From: an uncultured Bacteroidota bacterium
Lineage (GTDB): Bacteria; Bacteroidota; Bacteroidia; Chitinophagales; Chitinophagaceae
Direction: 5' to 3'
Length of the DNA: 10,823 nt
Assembly (NCBI GenBank): GCA_903929655.1
Contig: CAIYVS010000498.1
Span: forward strand, 1 to 10,823
Shown: one piece after another, positions 1-7,103 of the stretch
Numbering within the stretch: position 1 is the first letter of the stretch
Layout: the number at the start of each line of letters is the position of its first letter
Program-made: the position numbers and the translations under genes
The notes under the pieces: generated by a model
Told to the model about the DNA's origin: nothing
Seen by the model: only the letters and a program-made list of their open reading frames with translations
The model's database searches: none

Positions 1-110
1 ATGACTGCAAATGTTACACTGCAGGTGGTATTGTTGTTGATGGTAAGCGTTTGTGCATGCATGCTGTAATTGCACACAAAAAGCACGGCAAGGAAAAGTA
101 GCTTTTTCAT
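1..110 (-). CDS. small secreted four-Cys protein, copy A (partial, N-terminus only)
   Basis: This is the 5' part of a minus-strand gene that leaves the window at position 1; 36 codons are visible from the ATG at 108-110. It starts MKKLLFLAVLFVCNY, a lipophilic signal peptide probably cleaved after the AQ at residues 19-20. The mature protein begins TLTINNNTTCS. The DNA matches positions 470-579 of the next copy with only 2 differences in 110 bases, so this is a very recent tandem duplicate. It is probably exported to the periplasm or outside. I do not know the function; the family is described under the complete neighbouring copy. Confidence 0.8.
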   Translation of the reverse strand, partial: MKKLLFLAVLFVCNYSMHAQTLTINNNTTCSVTFAV

Positions 111-171
111 AAAGATAATTTTTGATTTTTATAATGAATTTTATTTCAAAATTTACACAGACAGCCTAAGC

Positions 172-579
172 TTAATTAATATCTACGGTAGCATTGCCGC
201 CGCCATTATTTGTCCAGTTAACATTTACGGTATTTCCGTTGCAGGAGGCAGTATATGAAATGGTTGTGGGTAAAGATGCACATTCATCGCCTGCAAATTT
301 CATTTGCCCGTCGTGGAGGATGATGATACCAGACCAGCTTGCATTGGGCGGAGGGGCAGGTAAGGGCCAGGAAAGTGAAGATATATTGCTATAATTTAAA
401 GAAGCACCTGCGCTCACATTGACGTTTGCAGAATTGTAGGTTGCATCGCAAGTGCCGGGGTCGGATGTGATGACTGCAAATGTTACACTGCAGGTGGTAT
501 TGTTGTTGATGGTAAGCGTTTGTGCATGCATTCTGTAATTGCACACAAAAAGCACGGCAACGAAAAGTAGCTTTTTCAT
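172..579 (-). CDS. small secreted four-Cys protein, copy B
   Basis: A 135-residue protein of unknown function. Residues 1-20 form a signal peptide (MKKLLF...MHAQ). The mature part is short, rich in Asn, Ser and Thr, and looks all-beta, with cysteines at residues 30, 44, 100 and 113 that could form two disulfides after export. No T9SS sorting domain or lipobox is seen. An upstream in-frame ATG at 645 exists, but the start at 577-579 is chosen because the signal peptide begins there and the paralogues start at the same MKK. It lies between two paralogues with spacers of 61-62 nt, so the three may be co-transcribed. By hand alignment, copy C is colinear with it without gaps and matches at about 65 of 115 mature positions. 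Confidence 0.85.
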   Translation of the reverse strand: MKKLLFVAVLFVCNYRMHAQTLTINNNTTCSVTFAVITSDPGTCDATYNSANVNVSAGASLNYSNISSLSWPLPAPPPNASWSGIIILHDGQMKFAGDECASLPTTISYTASCNGNTVNVNWTNNGGGNATVDIN

Positions 580-641
580 CAGATGATTTTTGATTATTAA
601 AAAATATATTTGCATTCGAAATTTTACAGGAGCGAACAATG

Positions 642-1052
642 TCAATTATTAATATTAACTGTTGCAGTGCCATCACCATTGTCTGTCCAGGTAACAGTAA
701 CTGACAAGCCACTGCATGAAGATGTATAGGAAGTATTTGAAGGCAGTGGTACGCATATAGCTCCGGCAAACCTCAGTTGTCCATCATCAAGAACAGTAAT
801 GCCAGATACTACTGAGCCTGCAGGAGCGGGAAGCCCTATCCAGGCAAGTGAAGAGCAATTGCTATAGTTAGCGAAACTTCCAGCAGGTATAACATAATCT
901 ACAGAATTATAAGCGGCATCGCAGGTGGCCGGATCGGATGCTATAACCGAATAAGTAATGCTACAAGTTGTATTGTTATTGATGGTAAGCATTTGTGCCT
1001 GAATGTTGTAATTACATACAATTAGTGCAGCAAGGATGAATATCTTTTTCAT
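642..1052 (-). CDS. small secreted four-Cys protein, copy C
   Basis: A 136-residue paralogue of the two genes downstream of it, and the most upstream of the three on the minus strand. It has a signal peptide at residues 1-20 (MKKIFILAAL...IQAQ), then MLTINNNTTCS and a beta-rich mature domain. It keeps the four family cysteines at 30, 44, 100 and 113 and has an extra one at 66. An ATG two codons earlier (1056-1058) could also be used; I prefer 1052 because the paralogues start at MKK. It is clearly more diverged from B than A is, which suggests an older first duplication and a younger second one. A perfect TAnnTTTG box lies about 30 nt upstream, so the cluster may be transcribed from here. The function is unknown. 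Confidence 0.85.
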   Translation of the reverse strand: MKKIFILAALIVCNYNIQAQMLTINNNTTCSITYSVIASDPATCDAAYNSVDYVIPAGSFANYSNCSSLAWIGLPAPAGSVVSGITVLDDGQLRFAGAICVPLPSNTSYTSSCSGLSVTVTWTDNGDGTATVNINN

Positions 1053-1083
1053 TGTCATGGTTTTTAAGATTATTGATTAATAA

Positions 1084-1091
1084 CAAAACTA
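1084..1091 (-). promoter_or_regulatory. possible Bacteroidota -7 box for the small secreted protein cluster
   Basis: The minus strand reads TAGTTTTG, a perfect match to the Bacteroidota -7 consensus TAnnTTTG. It lies 31 nt upstream of the ATG at 1052, which would leave a leader of about 25 nt. No TTTG-like -33 box is seen at the usual spacing, so this is only a candidate. Confidence 0.35.
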
Positions 1092-1290
1092 TAGGGCTTT
1101 GCGAGCTGAGCCGGACAGAGTTGGTAAAAGACTGTTTATTTTCCGTTAACGTAAGGTTTGCGGAGGTGAACGTGGTAACGCGAAAGATGAGGTCTATGCT
1201 GAACGACAGTTTAGCAAGATAGGATAGTCCTGATTTTATAGCAGTTGGTATAAGCAGGAAGGGCCACGGTTGGGTTTGGTTAAAACTTCG

Positions 1291-2211
1291 TCATGCAGCA
1301 GGGTGCATGTAAAGAACTGATTTTATCTGCTCGTAGGTAAAACCATTTTTGCTGAGTTGTTCCCATTCTTTGTCGGTAAGGTGGCGTTCGACTTGCTTTT
1401 GTTTGTCCCAGACGTAGTTATCACCTAGCGGGAAAAGTTGAAACTCGTTTATGAGGACACGTTTTATTTCATCCTGTCTGCGTTTCATGTCGGGTGAGAG
1501 TTGTGTGGCGGCGGGTAAGTTATTATCCTGTTGGGAGGGGCCTAAATGAAGGGTGTTTATTTTCCTATTAGTCAGGGACTGGGGAATGATTTGCTTGTCG
1601 GTGTCTGTGAATTTGCTATCGCCCAGTTCCGCTTTATTTCCGCTTTTTTCCTCTTTATTTCCGGTTTGCTGAGGGGTGGTTGATTCTGTAATTATTTCAC
1701 TTTCAATAGTTTGTGTGTTTTCGGTGATTAAAATTTCCGCCTTGGAGGAAATTTCGGGGAGGAGGTTTTGGAAGGGTTTGTAGGGTGTTGGTGCAGCAGG
1801 TTCTGCATGGTTTTTTTCTTCTGCATTGTAAGGTACTTCATCGCTGACGGTGGTGATGCCGTATGCGAGGTGATTAAACATTTCAGAAGGGTATTTTTTC
1901 ATGTTGATGATGCAGTTGAGGAGTTTGCGCTGCATTTCGATTTCTGATGGTTGAGGGGTACGTTCGTCATCGGGACGGGCAGCTATGGTGTTTTGAATTT
2001 GTATGAGCTGACTGCAGTAGCTGTCGAGCATGAGGGCTGGGACGAGGTTGGCATTTTGGCGGAGCCGTTCCCAGGAGCCTTCTTTGATCCAGTTGCGGAG
2101 TGTGCGGTCTGTAATGCCTGCTTCGAGGGCTATTTCTTTTTGTGTTTTGCCGCCGTGGAAGTATGCGTCGCGTGCATCGCGGTAGCGGTCTAATTTGTTT
2201 GGTAGTCTCAT
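1291..2211 (-). CDS. helix-turn-helix protein with terminase gpP-like N-terminus
   Basis: A 306-residue cytoplasmic protein. Residues 22-44 (TQKEIALEAGITDRTLRNWI and on) form a clear helix-turn-helix of the type at the N-terminus of phage P2 GpP-like terminase subunits. The region from 45 to about 125 is helical. Residues 130-240 are low complexity, rich in Thr, Glu, Gln, Asn and Pro, and probably disordered. A separate helical C-terminal segment (about 241-306) contains a DKEWEQL...GFTYEQIKSVL stretch. No nuclease or ATPase motif is present, and no phage genes are visible nearby, so a packaging role is not supported. It more likely binds DNA as a domesticated or accessory regulator. The ATG at 2209-2211 is followed directly by the first helix. 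It is divergent from the gene at 2803. Confidence 0.75.
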   Translation of the reverse strand: MRLPNKLDRYRDARDAYFHGGKTQKEIALEAGITDRTLRNWIKEGSWERLRQNANLVPALMLDSYCSQLIQIQNTIAARPDDERTPQPSEIEMQRKLLNCIINMKKYPSEMFNHLAYGITTVSDEVPYNAEEKNHAEPAAPTPYKPFQNLLPEISSKAEILITENTQTIESEIITESTTPQQTGNKEEKSGNKAELGDSKFTDTDKQIIPQSLTNRKINTLHLGPSQQDNNLPAATQLSPDMKRRQDEIKRVLINEFQLFPLGDNYVWDKQKQVERHLTDKEWEQLSKNGFTYEQIKSVLYMHPAA

Positions 2212-2258
2212 TTTTTATGATTTGTGATTTACGATTTTGTGGATGTTTGAATTTTTCC

Positions 2259-2372
2259 CGCAGATACCCGCAGAAAACTCAAATGAATACTTGCTCCGCA
2301 GAAAGGCGCAGAAAACAGGTTAACCGCAGACCTGCCTGTCGGCAGACAGGGGCGCGAAAACGCAAAGAAGGA
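2259..2372. repeat. CGCAGA-word intergenic repeat with central palindrome
   Basis: Five CGCAGA words start at 2259, 2269, 2297, 2307 and 2325. They are followed by a palindromic block at 2331-2350 and by a CGCGAAAACGCAAAGAAGG tail. In the block, CCTGTC (2335-2340) pairs with GACAGG (2345-2350), and the overlapping pair CTGCC/GGCAG offers an alternative stem. Intergenic repeats with CGCAGA and CGCAAAG words are familiar from many environmental bacterial genomes; their function is not known. Confidence 0.5.
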
Positions 2373-2446
2373 TGTGTTATTATAATAGAGGCTTAAGTGG
2401 AGCTAAGGCGGCATAGATGTAATTGTTATCATGGTTGTAGTTTTTA

Positions 2447-2482
2447 CCCTCCCGGCCTCCCTAAAGGAGGAGATGTGGAGGG
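2447..2482. repeat. nested GC-rich inverted repeat
   Basis: Two nested perfect stems are visible. The outer is CCCTCC (2447-2452) with GGAGGG (2477-2482). The inner is CCTCC (2456-2460) with GGAGG (2466-2470), closing a CTAAA loop. No T-tract follows on either strand, and no gene ends nearby, so it is not a standard terminator. It resembles dispersed palindromic repeats of Bacteroidota genomes. Confidence 0.5.
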
Positions 2483-2622
2483 AGCTAATTTTAGCACAAA
2501 GATAATGTGGCAAAAAATAGTGTGTGAAAGAAGATAATCACATTTTTGATGTGGTGAAGTGGCTGTAATGCTTTGCTGTGGCGGGTTTGGGTTGTAAAAA
2601 AGTCTGTGGATATGTTTTTTTT

Positions 2623-2685
2623 GAGTCGTAAGTCATCAGCCGTGAGTCATCAGCCGTGAGTCATCAGCCGTGAGTCGTAAGGCGG
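2623..2685. repeat. heptamer tandem array, consensus GAGTCRT
   Basis: Nine consecutive 7-bp words can be read in phase; the ninth is degraded. They follow variants of GAGTCRT, such as GAGTCGT, AAGTCAT and CAGCCGT. The core is a 14-bp pair repeated three times. The array is not in coding phase and lies in a gene-free region. Confidence 0.75.
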
Positions 2686-2802
2686 GTTGTGTGAAATGGG
2701 ATTAATTATATGATTGTTTGATATGAGATTTTGTAAATATTTTATTTTACCCAACCAAAAAATTTAATTACCTTTCTATATATGTGATCAGATACAAAAC
2801 CC

Positions 2803-4964
2803 ATGTCAAGAAGAATTAGCCTTATATTGGTTTGCCTGTTGTTTAGTGTGAAATTATTTGCATCGCACCTGGCAGGAGGGGAGATATTTTATGAATATTC
2901 GGGCAGTGGGAATAATTACAGGATTTTCTGTAAAATATACAGCCCATGTGGAGCTATGTCTATAGGCAGCTATACCTATATATCCACAAAGTCTGTAAGT
3001 TGCAACATAGATACCTCCTATACAGCATCCCTTATTAAAACAGACACTGTAAAGGAAATGTTTTGTACTCCCGGTACGGGTTGCGGTACAGATTTTCGTT
3101 ACAATGTTGTATATACTTATTTCTGTACTGCAAACCTTGTGCCTTGTAATGATTGGATAATCAGCAGCAGTAGTTGTTGCTTAAATGGGCAGGTATTGAA
3201 TATAAGTTATACTACAACCAACTGGTATGCAGAGGCCTTTCTTAATAATAGTGTTGCTATTAATAACAGCGCTATCATAAAAAACTATCCGCCTTTCTAT
3301 GTGGGACTTAATGCTTTTTATACTAATACTATACAGAGTGTGGATGCGGATAATGATAGTGTGGTGACTCAATATATCCAGCCTTACAATGATGCCAGTA
3401 CGGTTGTTTCTTACCAAGCAGGGTTTAGTATATTAAACCCAATAGCGAGTACTTATCCTATGCATATAGATACTGCCAATCATGATATGCAACTGCTTTC
3501 AATTTCGTCTGGTAATTATTATGTAGGTATGCGGACGACTGAATATAGAAATGGGGTGATTGTAGGTTACAGCAACAGGCAATGGATGCTAACAAGCGAT
3601 GCTGTAGCGATGGGTAAGAATCCTTTGCCTGCGCCAGGTACCAACTTTAGTTATCTTACTCACCTCGGACAGACGCAAACGATCACACTAAATTTTAATG
3701 ATTCCACAAGTTCTGATTCTGTGTTTGTTTCTTTTGAGCCGAGCAATAGCTGGACCTATACTACGAGCACATCGCCTGATACAGGAACAGGCTCAGGGAG
3801 TATTACCTGGACAACACCGAGCACTCTCAATCCTGCCGATACGCCTTATTTCTATATTTATGTTTTGGCCAAAACCAATGCCTGCCCGGTGAATGGCTAT
3901 GCATGGTACACTATATTGGTGCATACTGCATTAGTTAACCCCAATGATTCTGTATGGGCGGGTGATGCCAATAGTGATTACACGGCCAATATGTATGACC
4001 CATTGGCTATTGCGGTGGCTTATGGGCAGACCGGGCCTGTGAGAAGCGGAGCAACAACAAGCTGGACTCCTGAATATTGTGCAAACTGGGCGTCTTATTT
4101 CCTGCCGGTTATGTAAATGAAAAACATGCTGATTGTAACGGAGATGGTGTGGTGGACAGCAATGACCTTGCGGCTGTTTATGCCAATTATGGTTTAACGC
4201 ATCCTAAGGAGCATGGCGGTTCTGCACATAAAGTTAGCGGGGTGCCTGATCTGTATTTTGATCTGAGCGGTGTATCTATAGTGCCGGGAGCAAATATTTC
4301 GATACCCATCAAATTCGGGACTGCATCGTTACCTATGAATCCTATTTATGGTCTTGCAAGCGGCATTGAGGTAATGGGTAACCTGAATTTATATAGTCCG
4401 ATGATTGTCAATGATTCTGCCGGCTGGATAGGTAATAGCTCCAACACACTGGATTTCAATAAAACCATCAACAATTATCATGTGGACTGGGCGCATGCAA
4501 GAACAGATCATTCAAACATCAATGGTAGCGGAACTATAGCTACGCTTAATTTCACGGTTCATGGCCCCCTGTATGCGGGTGAAAAGATAAAATTTCATTT
4601 CCAGGCACCACAGGTGATAGATAAAGACGGGAATATTATTACGGCTTATAATGCCCTGGATGATTCGCTGTATGTGACGCTTGGTATTAGCAATGTTGAA
4701 GCGCCTATGGAATATGCAGAGATAGTACCGAATCCTTCCACAAATTATGCTGTTCTGAACGTGTCTATGCGGCAAGCGGGGAATGTGAAGGTAAAGATCA
4801 GGGATATTGTGGGTAGAACTGTATGGGAGCATGAGGGGGCATTGGGTAATGGCAATCAAAGTATTTCGCTACCATCTTCCGTTATCGTTCCGGGTATGTA
4901 TATGATACAGATACAGGGAGAAGGATGGCAGTATGATAAGGTGCTGAAATGGGTGAGGGAGTAG
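2803..4964 (+). pseudogene. large secreted protein with dockerin-like, cohesin-like and T9SS sorting domains, frameshifted
   Basis: Two overlapping frames form one gene of about 720 codons. The first (2803-4116) starts with a signal peptide (MSRRISLILVCLLF...FASH) and an HLAGGEIFYEYSG N-terminus seen in gliding/adhesin-type Bacteroidota surface proteins, followed by a long beta-rich region. It stops at 4114-4116, right inside a dockerin-like module. The second frame, open from 4074 to 4964, continues it without a gap in sense. Adding one T in the TTATTTCC run at 4095-4101 rejoins them. The calcium loops DANSDYTANMYD (about residue 388) and DCNGDGVVDSND (about 444) fall on opposite sides of the break. 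A cohesin-like beta-sandwich follows (about 483-620), then a T9SS type A sorting domain (about 640-720, with VPNPS, VKVKIRDIVGRTVW and PGMYMIQIQ). If intact it would be exported by T9SS and held at the surface or released. A sequencing error in a short T-run is as likely as a real mutation. Confidence 0.8.
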
Positions 4965-5020
4965 GGGGCCTCTCCCGGACCTTAGGGCCATTGCCTTTAA
5001 GTTATAGATTTGTGTTGTAT

Positions 5021-5244
5021 TTGAATAATGTCACCCTTTCGGGGTTTGTCAGCGATATTTCTTGTTTTTCTATAATCATTTCATCCCTTCGGGATTTTTC
5101 CTTAACATATTGGCATTGATCTAAAGGCCGGAGGTAATTTTTTGGAAATTTGTTGTTGGTGAGGCGACCAACAAGCTTTGGTATTCGAGAAGGAAAATTT
5201 GTTGTTGGTGAGGCGACCGACAAGGGCATTCGAAGAGGGCTTGC
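5021..5244. repeat. hairpin-rich intergenic repeat, copy 1
   Basis: This copy matches 6341-6565 in the same orientation at an offset of 1320. The first 140 bases have 12 mismatches by hand count, and 5052-5109 is identical over 58 bases. It carries short hairpins ACCC/GGGT (5033-5045) and ATCCC/GGGAT (5083-5095). At its right end are two copies of a TTGTTGGT-N6-ACCAACAA hairpin unit (5153-5174 and 5202-5223; the second has one G-T wobble). It fills most of the gene-free stretch 4965-5387. The rest of that stretch is AT-rich leader for the next gene, in which I see no clear promoter. ORFs through the repeat have no coding character. Confidence 0.8.
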
Positions 5245-5387
5245 TTTCATTTTATTGTTTGGATTGAAATGATCTTTGGACGTATTTCATACAGTTGGGA
5301 AAACATTAACATTAGACGGGAATTTGTTCTTAAACATATAAATGTAGTTAGGGTCAAATTGTTGTGCTAAACTTAAATTTTCAATTT

Positions 5388-6218
5388 ATGGGAAGATACA
5401 ATAAGGTAAAAATTTCAGGCATTATTTGCATTGTGTGTATAGTTTTTTTGGGCCTTCCAAATTATGCCCTGGCTCACGGAGGTGGTCATGGGGGCGGCCA
5501 CGGAGGTAGTCATGGCGGCGGTGGACACCATGGTGGCGGGGGATCACATTCTTTCCATTCCAGCGGGGGACACTTTGGCGGTCATGGTGGTGGATTTCAT
5601 TCGTCTTATGGAAGCGGAGGTTTCAGAAGTAGCGGAATTAGCAGGCCTATGCGTTCTGCGCCGCGCGCAAGTGTGAACAGACCTTATTCTCATAATACTG
5701 TAGCAAGATGGAATGGAGATCATGGGCGGCCGATGGGATATCATCATGATTGGGGCTATCACAGGTATTACGATCATCCTTATCATGGTTATGTATGGGG
5801 GCCGTATTGGCATCCTTTTGGCTATTTTATTGAGCGGCTGGCTGATGATGCTTTTTTCTTTTCTTTTAGTAACAGGGAGTACTATTATTATGAGGGTGTT
5901 TATTATGAGCCATCGGGTGCGGGGTATATTGTAGTGGCGGCACCTGTGGGTGCGATAGTAAATTACCTGCCTCCGGGTTATGAGGTTGTGCATGCGGGCA
6001 GTGGTGTTTACTATTATTATGGGGGTGTGTTTTATATAAGCGAGGGTGAATCTTACAGGGTGGTGCCAGCACCGGAGGGCGCTATTGTATCGCGTTTGCC
6101 AAGCGAGGCGAGGGAACAGGAAATTAATGGGGTGAATTATCTTTTGTATAACAATGCTTATTATGAGGCTATATCTGAAAACGGGCAGGAAGCTTACGAG
6201 GTGGTAAGGGTGTACTAA
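5388..6218 (+). CDS. DUF6515-like secreted His/Gly-rich protein
   Basis: A 276-residue exported protein. Residues 1-29 are a signal peptide ending ALA, followed at once by a His/Gly-rich tract (30-75, repeated HGGG and HGGS units). A basic Arg/Ser stretch (80-110) and an aromatic His/Tyr/Trp region (112-146) come next. The C-terminal half has three related repeats at about 165-194, 208-237 and 250-275, with the pattern YYYxxGVYY...Y.VV.AP.GAIV..LP. This repeat architecture is the one I associate with DUF6515. The His-rich tract could bind metal ions, but that is inference. The ATG at 5388 is preferred over a GTG at 5364, because it puts the basic signal-peptide end directly at the N-terminus. 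The gene stands alone between two copies of a long intergenic repeat. The exact function is unknown. Confidence 0.8.
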   Translation: MGRYNKVKISGIICIVCIVFLGLPNYALAHGGGHGGGHGGSHGGGGHHGGGGSHSFHSSGGHFGGHGGGFHSSYGSGGFRSSGISRPMRSAPRASVNRPYSHNTVARWNGDHGRPMGYHHDWGYHRYYDHPYHGYVWGPYWHPFGYFIERLADDAFFFSFSNREYYYYEGVYYEPSGAGYIVVAAPVGAIVNYLPPGYEVVHAGSGVYYYYGGVFYISEGESYRVVPAPEGAIVSRLPSEAREQEINGVNYLLYNNAYYEAISENGQEAYEVVRVY

Positions 6219-6247
6219 GAGGCTTTATAATACTAGTTGAATATCAG

Positions 6248-6315
6248 AAATACGCCGGAGTATTTCGGCTAAAGTCGGTCTGTTTGCATTTATAATAAGC
6301 CGCCCTAAAGGACGG
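6248..6315. repeat. paired hairpins downstream of the DUF6515-like gene
   Basis: Two inverted repeats follow the plus-strand stop codon at 6218. AAATAC (6248-6253) pairs with GTATTT (6260-6265) around GCCGGA. Further on, CCGCCC (6300-6305) pairs with GGACGG (6310-6315) around TAAA with one mismatch. The second is a variant of the CCGTCC/GGACGG palindrome found at 7918-7935. No run of T follows, so terminator function is unproven, although the position between convergent genes would suit it. Confidence 0.45.
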
Positions 6316-6340
6316 GGTATTTGAGTTTCTGTGCCCTGCA

Positions 6341-6565
6341 TTCAATAATATCACCCTTTCAGGGTTTGTATGCGATATTTCTTGTTTTTCTATAATCATT
6401 TCATCCCTTCGGGATTTTTCCTTAACATAATGACATTAATCTAAAAACCGGAGGTAATTGTTGGGAAATTTGTTGTTGGTCAGGCGATCAACAAGGGCAT
6501 TCGAAAAGGGAAATTTGTTGTTGGTCAGGCGACCAACAACCTTTGGCATTCAAAAAAGGCATTGC
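6341..6565. repeat. hairpin-rich intergenic repeat, copy 2
   Basis: The second copy of the repeat at 5021-5244, in direct orientation, between the convergent genes ending at 6218 and 6591. It has the same ACCC/GGGT and ATCCC/GGGAT hairpins in its left half. At its right end are two TTGTTGGT hairpin units: 6473-6494 with one T-G wobble, and 6517-6540 with a perfect 9-bp stem GTTGTTGGT/ACCAACAAC. The hairpin loops are CAGGCG here and GAGGCG in copy 1. Together with the hairpins at 6248-6315 it fills the gene-free stretch 6219-6590. Confidence 0.8.
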
Positions 6566-6590
6566 GAAGTAAAGACCGGGGCAATTTTAA

Positions 6591-7103
6591 TTAGAGAACA
6601 GGTAAAGCAATTCTGTCTGCCAGCCAGCTTTCGCTTAGGGGCACGAGCCATTTTTCCAGCAATTCTTTTTTTGTTGTTGCTATATTGTTGAAGGTAAGTG
6701 TGTCTTTGTTGAGAAAACCTTTGTCGAGGGCATATTGCACCTGATTGTAAGGGAGCATTTCGGTTTTGTTTTTTAGGAGGAAGGTGATGGTCATGCGGTC
6801 GAAGAAGTTGACTTTGTACTGACGCTCGAGGCTTTTTATAACGCGAACGGATGAGTCGGTGCTGCAACCGCCAACTTGTGTGCCTGTTTCGTCGGCCATT
6901 ATAATGATAAACTGTTTGAAGAGCAGTTTTGCCCAGCCTTTTACGGGTGCGCCATGAGATAGCCATTGGGCATAGAACTGGTGTAATTCTTCGTTGATCT
7001 GCAGTTCTTCCTTATCGCTAAAAGGCCTGCTGCTTTGGTATATCCATACTTTCGATTCATCGGCAAAGCCCGTGGGCAGCATATTGGTCAATTCCTGTTG
7101 CAT
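6591..7103 (-). CDS. conserved Bacteroidota protein, often labelled ABC transporter ATPase
   Basis: A 170-residue soluble protein without signal peptide or membrane segment. Conserved-looking stretches are VWIYQSSRPF (19-28), a central FIIIMADETGTQVGGCSTDSSV (65-86), NVNFFDRMTITF-like residues near 97-108, TFNN (137-140) and the C-terminal W.VP..ESW (152-160). I recognise it as a phylum-specific family that databases often name ABC transporter ATPase. I see no Walker A, Walker B or ABC signature, so that name is not supported. It is the last gene of the minus-strand series that includes the Fe-S oxidoreductase, which hints at a linked role. The ATG at 7103 is the longest start; an ATG at 7082 would also fit. 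A perfect TAnnTTTG box (TACCTTTG, 7108-7115 on the minus strand) almost touches the first ATG and would favour the second. Confidence 0.75.
   Translation of the reverse strand: MQQELTNMLPTGFADESKVWIYQSSRPFSDKEELQINEELHQFYAQWLSHGAPVKGWAKLLFKQFIIIMADETGTQVGGCSTDSSVRVIKSLERQYKVNFFDRMTITFLLKNKTEMLPYNQVQYALDKGFLNKDTLTFNNIATTKKELLEKWLVPLSESWLADRIALPVL

Larger units (their letters stand above)
2212..2802. other. gene-free divergent intergenic region rich in short repeats
   Basis: About 590 bases separate the divergent HTH gene and the large secreted gene. No ORF with coding character is seen. The region holds a short heptamer-phased run (2218-2238, TGATTTG-like words), a set of CGCAGA words with a palindrome (2259-2372), a nested GC-rich hairpin (2447-2482) and a heptamer array (2623-2685). 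A weak -7-like box, TACCTTTC at 2769-2776, lies 26 nt before the ATG at 2803 and may belong to that gene's promoter. Confidence 0.7.

Noticed and set aside
4095..4101. Programmed ribosomal frameshift in the T9SS gene
   Set aside because: The bases TTATTTC do not form an X-XXY-YYZ slippery site in the right frame, and no downstream stem or pseudoknot was apparent; an error or mutation is simpler.
5153..5223. CRISPR-like array in the TTGTTGGT units
   Set aside because: Only two units occur per copy, the intervening sequence is itself similar, and no cas gene is present.
5002..5250. 82-codon minus-strand ORF
   Set aside because: It lies wholly in the hairpin repeat copy 1, has no recognisable protein character, and the reading frame is not kept in copy 2.
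5544..5993. 149-codon minus-strand ORF
   Set aside because: It is the antisense shadow of the His/Gly/Tyr-rich gene, whose biased codons leave the opposite frame open.
6458..6691. 77-codon plus-strand ORF
   Set aside because: It starts inside repeat copy 2 and runs antisense into the conserved gene at 6591-7103; its repeated peptide only reflects the two hairpin units.
6591..7103. ABC transporter ATPase function
   Set aside because: No Walker A, Walker B or LSGGQ motif is present; the name seems to be a carried-over label.
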